Assembly (NCBI RefSeq): GCF_002938435.1
Contig: NZ_POQT01000017.1
Location: 1-64,000, forward strand
DNA from: Blastococcus saxobsidens
GTDB taxonomy: Bacteria; Actinomycetota; Actinomycetes; Mycobacteriales; Geodermatophilaceae
Direction of reading: 5' to 3'
DNA: 64,000 nt
Positions within the stretch are counted from its first letter, which is position 1. Each line of letters begins with the position of its first letter. The notes under the pieces are model-generated. The model had not been told where the DNA came from, searched no databases, and worked only from the letters and a program-made list of their open reading frames with translations. The position numbers were made by a program, and so were the translations under genes. Below, piece by piece: positions 54,900-62,652 of this stretch.

Positions 54900-55610
54900 C
54901 TATCCGCGCGTTGGTTGCGGCAGGAGATCCCCACCGAGCAGTGCCTTCAGCCCCGGGACGTCGAGCAGCTCCACCTGGCCGTAGCCGTTCCTGATGAGCT
55001 CGGCCTCGGTGAGGGTGCGCATGACCCGGCTCACCGACTGCCGTCGGGCCCCGACCAGGTCGGCTATCACTTCGTGGGTGAGCCGGACGACGACCCGGCC
55101 GGATTGCTGCTCCTGCTGTTCCAGCAGGATGAAGGTCACCTGCGCCTCCAGGCGGCGGGTCATCATCACGGCCAGCCGACGGCGGTCGGCATCCAGGCGG
55201 CGGGCGATCGAAGCCATCCAGCGCAGGGAGAGCGCCGGGAACTGCTGCAACAGGCGGATCCATTCATCGTCGGTGATCTCGATCACCCAGGTATCGCGGG
55301 AGGCGACGGCGTCGAAGGGCATCGGCGATCCGAGCAGGACGGGGATGTCGGCGATGACGCCGCCGCGGCGCACGAGTGCCATGACCACCCGCCCGCCGCT
55401 GGGCAGCCGGGCCAGCAGTTCCAGCTCACCGTCGAGGACGACCAGGACCCGGTGGGTCTCCTGGCCGGCTGCGGCGACGAGCTGCCCGGCCGCAGCCCCT
55501 CGCGGGGTACCGGTCTTGCGCAGATGGGCGAGCATCTCACCCTCCAGGAGCGTCAGGTCGTGCCGGGCGGAGACTCCGCTGATCCAGCGACCGCGCGGCC
55601 CCACGGTCAT
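54900..55610 (-). CDS. Crp/Fnr family transcriptional regulator
   Basis: 236 residues. The cyclic-nucleotide-binding beta-roll is at about 20-130 (LLARLPSGGRVVMALVRRGG), a dimer helix follows, and the HTH is LTHEVIADLVGARRQSVSRV at about 175-195. The Arg/Ser pair of cAMP-binding Crp is not obvious in the roll, so the ligand may differ; there is no Fnr-type Cys cluster. It may control the redox genes around it. Palindromic half-sites lie upstream at 55728-55757. Confidence 0.9.
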   Translation of the reverse strand: MTVGPRGRWISGVSARHDLTLLEGEMLAHLRKTGTPRGAAAGQLVAAAGQETHRVLVVLDGELELLARLPSGGRVVMALVRRGGVIADIPVLLGSPMPFDAVASRDTWVIEITDDEWIRLLQQFPALSLRWMASIARRLDADRRRLAVMMTRRLEAQVTFILLEQQEQQSGRVVVRLTHEVIADLVGARRQSVSRVMRTLTEAELIRNGYGQVELLDVPGLKALLGGDLLPQPTRG

Positions 55611-55727
55611 GTGCTCTCCTCTGGTGTGCGGTGGTCTTCGGATCGTGCACGTGCCCGCCGGTCGGTGCTCCGTGCGCGCGCACCGCCGAGAGCCGAGCCA
55701 CGCACGAGCGGCGGTGCGAAGCCCTGA

Positions 55728-55757
55728 CTGTCACCTCGAGTGCGGTGACAGTGTCAC
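55728..55757. promoter_or_regulatory. Three Crp-like half-sites
   Basis: CTGTCAC (55728-55734), GTGACAG (55745-55751) and an overlapping TGTCAC (55752-55757). The first two form an inverted repeat with a 10-base spacer; the last two form a near-perfect palindrome, GTGACAGTGTCAC. They lie about 120-150 bp upstream of the Crp-family gene. Confidence 0.5.
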
Positions 55758-55843
55758 CGGAGCCGTGTCGAGCACCAGCTCGTGAGTCCGCTGTACCGCG
55801 CCAGTCGCCGGCCTGGTGCCGTCCGCCGGCGCAAGGAGGAGTG

Positions 55844-56002
55844 ATGGTCACGAGGGAGCTGGTCAGCGACGCGGCACCGGCCGGAGCCACCGGCTACCGC
55901 GGGCCCCTCGACGACCGGGCGCACACCGGTAGCTCAGCCGGCACCGCGGCACCGCCGCCGCGGCAGTCGCCTGGCGGTGGTCGTCGGCGACCACGAGGAT
56001 GA
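55844..56002 (+). CDS. Possible small protein, 52 residues
   Basis: It has a strong ribosome site, AAGGAGG at 55833-55839, 4 bases before the ATG. The product begins MVTRELVSDAAPAGATGY and ends in a basic, Gly/Arg-rich tail; no family is recognised. It could be the start of a decayed gene, since other frames downstream also look partly coding. Confidence 0.35.
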   Translation: MVTRELVSDAAPAGATGYRGPLDDRAHTGSSAGTAAPPPRQSPGGGRRRPRG

Positions 56003-56155
56003 CGTCCGGGTGCTGGTCGTGAGTGCAGGAGGTCCCGCAGTCCTCGTCCTGGCCGGTGTGGACGCCGGCGTCCTGCATGCCGGCGTCCTGGACGCCGGCC
56101 GCGACCTCCGGCGTGCACCGGGCGATGCGTCCCCGGCCCACATCGATCCGCAGGG

Positions 56156-56338
56156 GTGGGGTGGCACGTGATGGTGCACGGGAGCGCGCTGCTCCGCCTC
56201 GCCCGTGCCGCACGCCGGCCGGCCATGACCGGGCCCGCCCACGCGAGGATCGTCGAGGTGGTCGCTCCCGTCCCGGTCGGCAACCGGTACGTGCGCGTCG
56301 ACCCCGGACGGGCCGGGGACGGGCCGTGGCGGCGATGA
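56156..56338 (+). CDS. Possible small protein coupled to the TVP38 gene
   Basis: 60 residues, no recognised domain (MVHGSALLRLARAARRP, then ARIVEVVAPVPVGNRYV). The only support is that its TGA overlaps the next gene's ATG as ATGA, a sign of translational coupling; no good ribosome site is seen. Confidence 0.3.
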   Translation: MGWHVMVHGSALLRLARAARRPAMTGPAHARIVEVVAPVPVGNRYVRVDPGRAGDGPWRR

Positions 56339-57039
56339 CCGCCCACCTCGGTCCGTCAGCGGACCGGCCCGTCGAGGACGAGGGACGACGACGTTTCGTG
56401 TGGGGCCGGCTGACCCTGCTGGTGCTCGTGGTCACGATGGGGGCGGTGGTCGCGGCCCTGGTCGGGTTGCCCGATGCGGAGCAGGTGCGGGCGGACGTCG
56501 CCGCGATGGGGCGGGCGGCGCCTGCGCTGTTCATCCTGCTGTACGCCGGGGCGACCCTCGCGCCGCTTCCGAAGAACGTGCTCAGCGCGGCGGCCGGTCT
56601 GCTGTTCGGGCTCGTCGAGGGGGTCGGGGTCGTCCTGCTGGGGGCGCTGCTGGGTGCGCTGGCCGCCTTCGCGCTGGGACGGGCGCTGGGCCGGGATGCG
56701 GTCGAACGACTCACCGGCGCACGGGTGGCCCGCGTCGATGCGCTGCTCAGCCGGCATGGGCTGCTGGCGGTCCTGGGCGTGCGGTTGGTGCCGGTGCTGC
56801 CCTTCACCGCGATCAACTACGCCGCCGGGCTGACCGCCGTCCGCATCCGCGACTACGTGCTCGGCACCGCCCTCGGGATCATCCCCGGCACGGTCGCGTA
56901 CGTCGCGCTCGGCGCATACGGCACGTCCCCGGGATCGTGGCCGTTCGTCGTGGCCGCCCTGGTCCTCGTCGCGCTGACCGCCGGAGGCGTGGTCGCCGCG
57001 CGCCGCTACCGCCGCCGCGGAACGGTGCCGGAATCGTGA
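56335..57039 (+). CDS. TVP38/TMEM64 family membrane protein
   Basis: 234 residues, about five to six TM segments. The SNARE-associated/DedA-like core is LAPLPKNVLSAAAGLLFG, then FALGRALGRDAVERL, and VRLVPVLPFTAINYAAGLT. Members are proposed undecaprenyl-phosphate or lipid scramblases or stress transporters; the role here is unknown. The ATG overlaps a small upstream frame. Confidence 0.9.
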   Translation: MTAHLGPSADRPVEDEGRRRFVWGRLTLLVLVVTMGAVVAALVGLPDAEQVRADVAAMGRAAPALFILLYAGATLAPLPKNVLSAAAGLLFGLVEGVGVVLLGALLGALAAFALGRALGRDAVERLTGARVARVDALLSRHGLLAVLGVRLVPVLPFTAINYAAGLTAVRIRDYVLGTALGIIPGTVAYVALGAYGTSPGSWPFVVAALVLVALTAGGVVAARRYRRRGTVPES

Positions 57040-57244
57040 GGACGCTTCCGGGGCCGTGCCGGAGGTCGTCTCGGTGACCGGTTCGGCCGCCGAGCCCGAC
57101 CGGCCAGGGCGGCGCAGGAAGGCACCGGTTCCCGCCGGCCGACACGGGTGACGGGTCCGGCGTCCCGTCTCCCGGCGCCCTGCCGTGCCGCCCGGCCATC
57201 GGGGGGTGCCGCGGCACGACCGAGCGGATCCCGGCGGTCCCGCC

Positions 57245-57250
57245 TACGGT
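57245..57250 (+). promoter_or_regulatory. Leaderless -10 box of the DUF427 gene
   Basis: TACGGT followed by 6 bases and ATG 57257. The 14-mer CCTACGGTCGGATC (57243-57256) recurs on the minus strand upstream of wrbA. Confidence 0.6.
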
Positions 57251-57256
57251 CGGATC

Positions 57257-58051
57257 ATGTCGCTGACTCTCGGCACCGGCCCGCTCGCCCGGCCCTCGGA
57301 GGGCAGCCTGAACGCCGACCTGTGGTCGGTCGCCCCGGCGCATGCGCTCTACCTGCACCCGTTGCAGGAGCGCATCCGCGGAGTGCTGGCCGGGCAGACC
57401 GTCGTCGACACCACCGGCGCGCTGCTGCTGCACGAGACCGGGCTGCTCCCCCGCTGGTACCTCCCGCTGGCTGACATCGCACCCGGCCTGCTGCAGGCCA
57501 GCGACACCCGCACGACCTGTCCGTTCAAGGGGGAGGCCACCTACTGGCACCTGCAGGTCGGCGAGCACCGGGTGGAGGACGCCGCCTGGTCCTATCCCGA
57601 TCCGGTTCCCGGGTGCCCCCCGTTGGCCGGGCTGGTCTCCTTCTACCCCGAGCGCCTCGACACCTGGCTGATCGAGGAGGAGGAGATGCTCGGCCACCCA
57701 CGTGATCCGTTCCACCGGGTCGACGCCCGGCGCTCCGCCCGGCACGTCGTCGTCAGCGTCGGCGGGCAGGTGGTCGCCGAGACGCGGGCCCCGGTGGCGG
57801 TCTTCGAGACCGGCCTGCCGGTGCGCTGGTACGTCCCGGAGGCCGACGTGCGCGACGGAGTGCTCGAGCCGAGCGACACCACGACGGTCTGCCCGTACAA
57901 GGGGGTGGCGGGCTACGAGCACGTCACCGTCGACGGCCGGCGGTACGACGACGCGGCGTGGTGCTACCGCGATCCGCTGCTGGAGGCTCTCCCGGTGGCC
58001 GGGTACCGCTCCTTCGACGGGGACGACGTCACGGTGCAGGTGAGCGCCTGA
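57257..58051 (+). CDS. Protein with two DUF427 domains
   Basis: 264 residues in two copies of the same fold. The first half has TCPFKGEATYWHL, the second VCPYKGVAGYEHV; each is preceded by RWYLPLAD or RWYVPEAD and followed by a WSYPDP/WCYRDP segment. The repeated C-P-[FY]-K-G motif is the family hallmark. Biochemical function is unknown. The mRNA seems leaderless. It ends 6 bp from the convergent HAD gene. Confidence 0.88.
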   Translation: MSLTLGTGPLARPSEGSLNADLWSVAPAHALYLHPLQERIRGVLAGQTVVDTTGALLLHETGLLPRWYLPLADIAPGLLQASDTRTTCPFKGEATYWHLQVGEHRVEDAAWSYPDPVPGCPPLAGLVSFYPERLDTWLIEEEEMLGHPRDPFHRVDARRSARHVVVSVGGQVVAETRAPVAVFETGLPVRWYVPEADVRDGVLEPSDTTTVCPYKGVAGYEHVTVDGRRYDDAAWCYRDPLLEALPVAGYRSFDGDDVTVQVSA

Positions 58052-58057
58052 CGCGGG

Positions 58058-58729
58058 TCAGCTGAGCTGCTCGGCCAGGTCGGTGAGGCCGGTGGCGCGC
58101 AGTGACGGCGGGGTGAACGACCGCGGGTACGGCGTCCCGGCGCGGTCGATCCAGGCGGTGCCCAGCCCCGCGCGGGCGGCGCCGTCGACGTCCCACGGGT
58201 GGACGGCGACGAGCAGCATCCCGGCCGGGTCGGTGCCGCAGGTTCGGGCGGCGTACTCGTAGGCCACGCGGGACGGCTTCCAGGCGCCGGCGTCCTCCAC
58301 CGACAGCAGCGCCTCGAACTGGTCCCGGATGCCGGCGCCGGTGAGCAGTGCCTCCGACACCGAGGTGGAGCCGTTGGTCAGGGTGACCAGGCGCCGTCCC
58401 GACGCGCGCAGGGTCCGGATGCCGTCGGGCACGTCCGGGTGGACGGCGAGCCGGCTGAACCCGCCCATGACGTGGTCGACGGCGGCGTCGAGATCCCGGT
58501 CCAGATCCACGCCCCGCAGCAGCGTGTGCAGTCCGTCGACCCCCACCTCGGCGAAGGGGCGGGCTCCACCGGCGGCGGTGAGGGCGAAGCCGTCGCGCAG
58601 CAGCGAGGCGAACCACAGCTTGGCCAGATGCGCGGGTGCTCCGACGTCGGTGAACCGCTGGGCCATCGGGCTCATGTCGGACAGGGTCTCGTTGACGTCG
58701 AAGACGACGACGGACGGCGAGGCGCTCAA
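58058..58729 (-). CDS. Haloacid dehalogenase type II (L-2-haloacid dehalogenase-like)
   Basis: 223 residues. HAD motif I VVVFDVNETLSD holds the nucleophilic Asp10, motif II LTNGSTSV, motif III Lys in AGAWKPSRVAYEYA, and motif IV VAVHPWDVDGA. This is the HAD branch that displaces halide from 2-haloacids through an aspartyl ester. The start is TTG (58729), chosen because AGGAG lies 7 bases upstream. It is the last gene of a minus-strand run of three dehalogenase-type enzymes. Confidence 0.87.
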   Translation of the reverse strand: MSASPSVVVFDVNETLSDMSPMAQRFTDVGAPAHLAKLWFASLLRDGFALTAAGGARPFAEVGVDGLHTLLRGVDLDRDLDAAVDHVMGGFSRLAVHPDVPDGIRTLRASGRRLVTLTNGSTSVSEALLTGAGIRDQFEALLSVEDAGAWKPSRVAYEYAARTCGTDPAGMLLVAVHPWDVDGAARAGLGTAWIDRAGTPYPRSFTPPSLRATGLTDLAEQLS

Positions 58730-58793
58730 CGCGGGGCTCCTGGGGGTCGGGGAGGCGAGGGGCGGGAAGCGGACCGCGGCCGCGGGCCGGCGC

Positions 58794-59567
58794 TCATCCG
58801 GCGTCCGTGCTGGAGGCCACCAGCACCAGGACCCGGGGCAGGGTCACGAGATACGCGTCCAGCACGGCGGCCATGCCGGGGCGCACATCGGTCAGGCCGG
58901 CCTGTTCCAGGGCGTCCGGCGTGGCGGCGACCCGCCACGGGAGCCGCGGCGCGAACTCGGACGCCGTCGCCTGCAGGTCGTCGGCGGCCGGCCGGGTGTG
59001 CGCCACCTGGGATCGCAGCGCCGCCCAGGCCGGATCCAGCAGGTCCTGCCGAGCCAAGCTGCGCCAGATGCTGTTGATGATCGGCGTCTCCAGGGCGGCG
59101 CGGATCTCGCCGTAGACCTCGGGGGCCGGGGCATCCTGCGGGGACGGCGCGGGACTGCGCGGCGCCACCGGGCGGGGGGCCGGAGCGTTTCCCGGTGCGG
59201 GCGGCACATCGAGCTCGCCGTCCAGTGCCAGCCGCAGACCAGCGGTCAGGAGCAGCATCCCGCTCAGCGGGCCGGCGAACTCCGCGAGCCCGGCCCGGAC
59301 GTCGGCGTCGGCGGGCGGCTGCGCGACCTCCCGGACTGCGGCGACCAATCGCTGGGCGGAGGAGCCGAACGAGGCGTCCGGCAGCACGGGCGCGGCCTGC
59401 TCGTGGGCCAGCACGAGATAGCCGGGACAGAGCGCGAGCGACTTGAACAGGCTCGGCACGAAGGGCATCCCGTCCAGCAGGTCGGCGTACACCCCGGCGA
59501 CGACGCCCGTGGCCTGTTCCTCCTCCACCATGGGGTAGCCCACGAACCCGCCGGCGTCACCGGTCAT
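58794..59567 (-). CDS. DehI family protein (group I 2-haloacid dehalogenase)
   Basis: 257 residues, helical. The N-terminal YPMVEEEQATGVVAGVYADL and MPFVPSLFKSLALCPGYLVL match the repeat unit of DehI-type proteins, and a second similar unit (EVYGEIRAALETPIINSIWR) follows after a Pro/Ala linker. DehI enzymes hydrolyse D- and L-2-haloacids by direct water attack; the catalytic Asp cannot be verified by eye. The start overlaps the upstream hydrolase by 11 bp. Confidence 0.8.
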   Translation of the reverse strand: MTGDAGGFVGYPMVEEEQATGVVAGVYADLLDGMPFVPSLFKSLALCPGYLVLAHEQAAPVLPDASFGSSAQRLVAAVREVAQPPADADVRAGLAEFAGPLSGMLLLTAGLRLALDGELDVPPAPGNAPAPRPVAPRSPAPSPQDAPAPEVYGEIRAALETPIINSIWRSLARQDLLDPAWAALRSQVAHTRPAADDLQATASEFAPRLPWRVAATPDALEQAGLTDVRPGMAAVLDAYLVTLPRVLVLVASSTDAG

Positions 59568-60414
59568 GGGCGGTGCCCCGTCCCGGTGCAGCGCCCGTCG
59601 AGGGTGGCGTGAGCAGCTCGTTGACGGCTGCCGCGATGACGTCGGGATGGTCCTCGGGCGTGAAGTGCCTGCCGCCGGGGATCGGCTGCAGCGTCGTCCC
59701 CAGGTCGGCGGCCAGACGGCGGCCGTACTCGACCTTCTGGAACTGGTCGGCGTCCCCCCACACCACGCGGGCGGGCAGGCCGAGGCCGGGCAGCTGGTCG
59801 GCGACGGCGATCGTGTCCTCGACGCGCAGCGACGTGACCTGACGCATGAGGCTGCGCGCGGCGCCGTGGGCCACGTAGTGCTGCCAGTGCACGCCGATCG
59901 ACTCCAGCGCCCGGGCGCGGTCATCGTGCCCGCGGTGGATCAGCTGGACGAACGAGGGGTAGAGCAGGCTCTCGGGCAGGTACCTCAGCGCGGGGGCGGC
60001 GCTCCGCATGGCCTTGACGCTGGGGATGGGCCACGAGTCGTAGCAGACGGCGTTGGTCAGCACGAGACCGGAGAACCGGCCGGGAGCCCGGGTGGCGGCG
60101 ATCTGCGCCACCCCACCGCCGAGGTCGTGACCGACGAGGACCGGCGCCTCGACACCCACCATGTCCAGCCAGCGCAGCAACCGGTCGGCCTGAGCCGAGA
60201 GGCTCAGGTCCCGGTCCTCGCCGTCGGGGATGGAGCTGCCGTACCCGGCCATCTCCAGCGCGAGGGAACGGCCGCTGACCAGCGGCATGACGTGGCGCCA
60301 CAGCCGGGGTGAGGTCGGGATGCCGTGCACGAGGACGACGGGGGAGCCCTCGCCGTGCTCGAGCCACCGGATCGGTTCGCCGTCCAGGAGGTCCTCGTGC
60401 AGGTGCCCGTTCAC
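59557..60414 (-). CDS. Alpha/beta hydrolase with Asp nucleophile (haloalkane dehalogenase / epoxide hydrolase type)
   Basis: 285 residues. Oxyanion region VLVHGIPTSPRLW, nucleophile elbow VLVGHDLGGGVAQ with Asp (not Ser), acid Asp in VVWGDADQF, and His in PGGRHFTPEDHPD. The Asp nucleophile places it with haloalkane dehalogenases, fluoroacetate dehalogenases and epoxide hydrolases; which substrate is not decided by sequence. GTG at 60414 overlaps the VKOR-like gene by 4 bp (GTGA), and its own 3' end overlaps DehI. Confidence 0.85.
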   Translation of the reverse strand: MNGHLHEDLLDGEPIRWLEHGEGSPVVLVHGIPTSPRLWRHVMPLVSGRSLALEMAGYGSSIPDGEDRDLSLSAQADRLLRWLDMVGVEAPVLVGHDLGGGVAQIAATRAPGRFSGLVLTNAVCYDSWPIPSVKAMRSAAPALRYLPESLLYPSFVQLIHRGHDDRARALESIGVHWQHYVAHGAARSLMRQVTSLRVEDTIAVADQLPGLGLPARVVWGDADQFQKVEYGRRLAADLGTTLQPIPGGRHFTPEDHPDVIAAAVNELLTPPSTGAAPGRGTAHDR

Positions 60415-61004
60415 GAGCGGCCCCGCAGGCGGCGGAGGGCGGCGCGCGCTTCGGGCAGGGCCAGCGGGAGGGTGGCGACCTGGGCCGCCGCGGCGACGGT
60501 GCACCAGGAGCAGACCTTGCGGTGCTTGGTCACCTGCTCGATGAACAGGTAGATGCCGCCGCCGGCGTCCGCCGCGGTCTTCGCGGCCAGCGCCAGCGGT
60601 ACCCACGGTCTCGTCCGGGCGCGGTCCCGGTCACCCATCCCGGCCAGCGCGAGCGTGACCCCCGCGCTCAGCAGGCCGATCGCGGCGTCCGGCGTCTTCA
60701 GCTGCTGGTAGGCCTCGCCCGAGGCGTCGACGGCGTCGGCGCCGAGGAAGGGCAGGGACGGCTCCGGCACCCTGCGCAGCAGCCCGAACTGGTAGAGCCC
60801 CACCACACCCAGCGCGGCCGAGGCCAGTGACGTCAACCCCGCCACCCGGCGGCGCTGCTCCAGGAAGCTGCCGCTGCCCCGCCGCAGGTCGTCGCTCACC
60901 CGCTCCGCCACCGGCGAGCTCGACCGGCCGACCCCTCCGGGCCCGGGGCGCACGGTCGCTGCCGGTGGTCCGGCCGGGCGCCGTCGCACGGTGGTCGAGC
61001 GCAT
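60411..61004 (-). CDS. VKOR-like membrane protein
   Basis: 197 residues with an Arg-rich N-terminus and four TM helices. KVCSWCTVAAAAQ places a CxxC (about 165-168) at the start of the last helix, as in vitamin K epoxide reductase proteins that regenerate disulfides with a quinone. The second Cys pair of full VKOR is missing, so it is a partial or divergent member. ATG at 61004 has GAGGAGG 7 bases upstream. It is the first gene of the overlapping hydrolase run. Confidence 0.72.
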   Translation of the reverse strand: MRSTTVRRRPAGPPAATVRPGPGGVGRSSSPVAERVSDDLRRGSGSFLEQRRRVAGLTSLASAALGVVGLYQFGLLRRVPEPSLPFLGADAVDASGEAYQQLKTPDAAIGLLSAGVTLALAGMGDRDRARTRPWVPLALAAKTAADAGGGIYLFIEQVTKHRKVCSWCTVAAAAQVATLPLALPEARAALRRLRGRS

Positions 61005-61138
61005 CGCGGGTCCTCCTCTGGTCGGTGGATCTCCGGGCTGCCATGCCCGGCCGGCAACCGTCCGACGCGCCCGGCGGCACACTTTCGGTGCGAGGCCCCG
61101 AGATCGAGGTCGGGTGCCGACGACCTGCCGGCCGGTGC

Positions 61139-61182
61139 CCCCGGGACGCGCTTCGTGCTCTCGGCCGCGGCGCGTCCCGGGG
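61139..61182 (-). terminator. Terminator hairpin after wrbA
   Basis: CCCCGGGACGCGC (61139-61151) and GCGCGTCCCGGGG (61170-61182) are perfect 13-bp arms around 18 bases, 10 bases past the wrbA stop. It separates wrbA from the hydrolase run. Confidence 0.7.
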
Positions 61183-61192
61183 CCGCGGCGAG

Positions 61193-61795
61193 TCAGGCGA
61201 CGAGCTTGGCGGTGACCTCGGCCAGGCGCCGGCCCTGGTAACGGGCGGCGGCGAGCTCGGCCTCGGAGGCGGTGGCGGACTTGCCGCCGGAGGCGGTGGA
61301 GACGCCGTAGGGGTTGCCCCCCGCGTCGAACAGCAGGGGGTCGGTGTACCCGGGCGGCACGATGACGGCCCCGAAGTGGGAGAAGACGTTGAACAGCGTC
61401 AGGATCGTCGACTCGTTGCCACCGTGGGCGTTCTGCGCACTGGTGAACGCGGTCGCGCCCTTGTTCGCGAGCTTGCCGGTGAACCACAGGCCGCCCAGGC
61501 TGTCGATGAACTGCTTCAGCTGGGCCGCGGGGGTGCCGAACCGGGTCGGCGTGCCCAGGGCGTACCCGTCGGCCCACTCCATGTCGGCGGGCGTGGCCAC
61601 CTCGACCTCGCCGGCTGTGGTGTCCACGTGGGCCCGCCACAGCGGGTTGGAGTCGATCGCCTCGTCGGGCGCCAGCTCCGGCACCCGGCGCAGGCGCACC
61701 TCGGCGCCTGTCTCGCGGGCGCCGTCGGCCAGGGCGGCGGCCAGCTGGTGGACGTTCCCCGTGGACGAGTAGTAGATGACAGCGATGTTGGGCAC
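61193..61795 (-). CDS. wrbA: NAD(P)H:quinone oxidoreductase, WrbA type
   Basis: 200 residues. The flavodoxin-like FMN phosphate loop is YYSSTGNVHQLA, then GTPTRFGTPAAQLKQF and a second FMN-contacting loop GGNEST; GNPYGVSTASG near the C-terminus is a WrbA signature. It reduces quinones by two electrons and avoids semiquinone radicals. GTG at 61795 has AGAGGAG upstream. It lies downstream of a palindrome-regulated promoter. Confidence 0.94.
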   Translation of the reverse strand: MPNIAVIYYSSTGNVHQLAAALADGARETGAEVRLRRVPELAPDEAIDSNPLWRAHVDTTAGEVEVATPADMEWADGYALGTPTRFGTPAAQLKQFIDSLGGLWFTGKLANKGATAFTSAQNAHGGNESTILTLFNVFSHFGAVIVPPGYTDPLLFDAGGNPYGVSTASGGKSATASEAELAAARYQGRRLAEVTAKLVA

Positions 61796-61844
61796 GGTTC
61801 TCCTCTGGGTGGTCGGTGCGGTCGAGGGCGGCCGGCGCTTCTCA

Positions 61845-61875
61845 TTGAGTGCTCAACCACCGATCCGACCGTAGG
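61845..61875 (-). promoter_or_regulatory. wrbA promoter and operator
   Basis: On the minus strand TACGGT (61873-61868) is the -10 box; the palindrome TTGAGTGCTCAA (61845-61856) lies immediately downstream, across the expected transcription start. A repressor bound there would block wrbA. Confidence 0.5.
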
Positions 61876-61956
61876 TCGCGCCGGACGGTCCCGCGAACCG
61901 GGAGGGCGTGTTCGCCGAGGGCGCAGTGCAGAGGCCACCACGGCGGCGAAGGAAGG

Positions 61957-61976
61957 CTTACGGTGTAAGCGTGTAA
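61957..61976 (+). promoter_or_regulatory. Operator-like repeats before the RHH gene
   Basis: Palindrome CTTACGGTGTAAG (61957-61969) overlaps two direct repeats GTGTAA at 61963 and 61971, 8 bases apart. The arrangement suits a ribbon-helix-helix dimer array. Confidence 0.45.
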
Positions 61977-61999
61977 TCAAGTCGCCCAGGGAGGTCGCC

Positions 62000-62611
62000 A
62001 TGCACGGTCATCGATTCGCAGAGGCAGCGTTCGGCTCGGGCGTCGGGCCGGGACCGGGACGCCGCGGCCGCGGCGGTCGCGGGCGCGGCCCGGAATCGCC
62101 TCCGCCGGTCGACCGCGCGGAGGTCGCCGGCTGGTTCGCCGGCCGGCTCCCGGACAGCTGGTTCACCGGCTCCGTCGAGCTCACCATCGACCGCGACGAG
62201 ATCACCGTCGTGGGCACGCTGCCCGAACCGGACGCCGGCGAGGGGGACGCCGACGCCGCGCTCACCGGCCGCATCGAGCGGTTCCGGGAGGAGACCCGGG
62301 GCGCGCGCATGGCGATCGCCGACGCCGCGCAGGAGCGCTACGGCCGCTCGGTGGCGTGGGGTGCGGCGTGCGGCACGGCCCGGCACCTGTTCACCCACGC
62401 CTCGGTGCCGGTGATGACGCGGCTGCGGCAGCCCGAGCGGCTGGTGCTGGACACGCTCGTCGACGCGGGGGTGGCCCGTTCGCGGTCGGAGGCGCTCGCG
62501 TGGGCGGTGCGGCTGGTCGGCCGGAACGCCGACGAGTGGCTGGGTGAGCTGCGGGCCGCGATGGCGGCGGTCGAGGAGGTCCGCGGGCGGGGGCCCGGGT
62601 CCCAGGCCTGA
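62000..62611 (+). CDS. Protein with C-terminal ribbon-helix-helix-like segment
   Basis: 203 residues. A Gly/Arg-rich N-terminus (1-35) is followed by a central domain (WFAGRLPDSWFTG, DRDEITVVGTLPEP, FREETRGARMAIADAA) that I do not recognise, then VPVMTRLRQPERLVLDTLVD and SRSEALAWAVRLVG, which fits the beta strand, helix and RSEA turn of an RHH DNA-binding unit. It may regulate itself through the GTGTAA repeats upstream. ATG at 62000 has GGGAGG five bases away. Confidence 0.75.
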   Translation: MHGHRFAEAAFGSGVGPGPGRRGRGGRGRGPESPPPVDRAEVAGWFAGRLPDSWFTGSVELTIDRDEITVVGTLPEPDAGEGDADAALTGRIERFREETRGARMAIADAAQERYGRSVAWGAACGTARHLFTHASVPVMTRLRQPERLVLDTLVDAGVARSRSEALAWAVRLVGRNADEWLGELRAAMAAVEEVRGRGPGSQA

Positions 62612-62640
62612 GCGGTGCACGCCCCGTCGTCCCGACCAGG

Positions 62641-62646
62641 GACACT
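62641..62646 (+). promoter_or_regulatory. Leaderless -10 box of the geranylgeranyl-reductase-family gene
   Basis: GACACT then 6 bases and GTG 62653, as for mca. Confidence 0.5.
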
Positions 62647-62652
62647 GGGCCG

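Larger units (their letters stand above)
55611..56334. other. Gene-poor stretch between the Crp-family and TVP38 genes
   Basis: 724 bp. It holds Crp-type half-sites near 55730-55757 and two short frames described separately. I see no recognisable domain, RNA gene or mobile element in it; the composition is not different from its surroundings. Confidence 0.5.

Noticed and set aside
55977-56171. Response-regulator-like start (VVVGDHEDDVRVLVV)
   Set aside because: The resemblance ends after 15 residues; no phosphoacceptor or downstream motifs.
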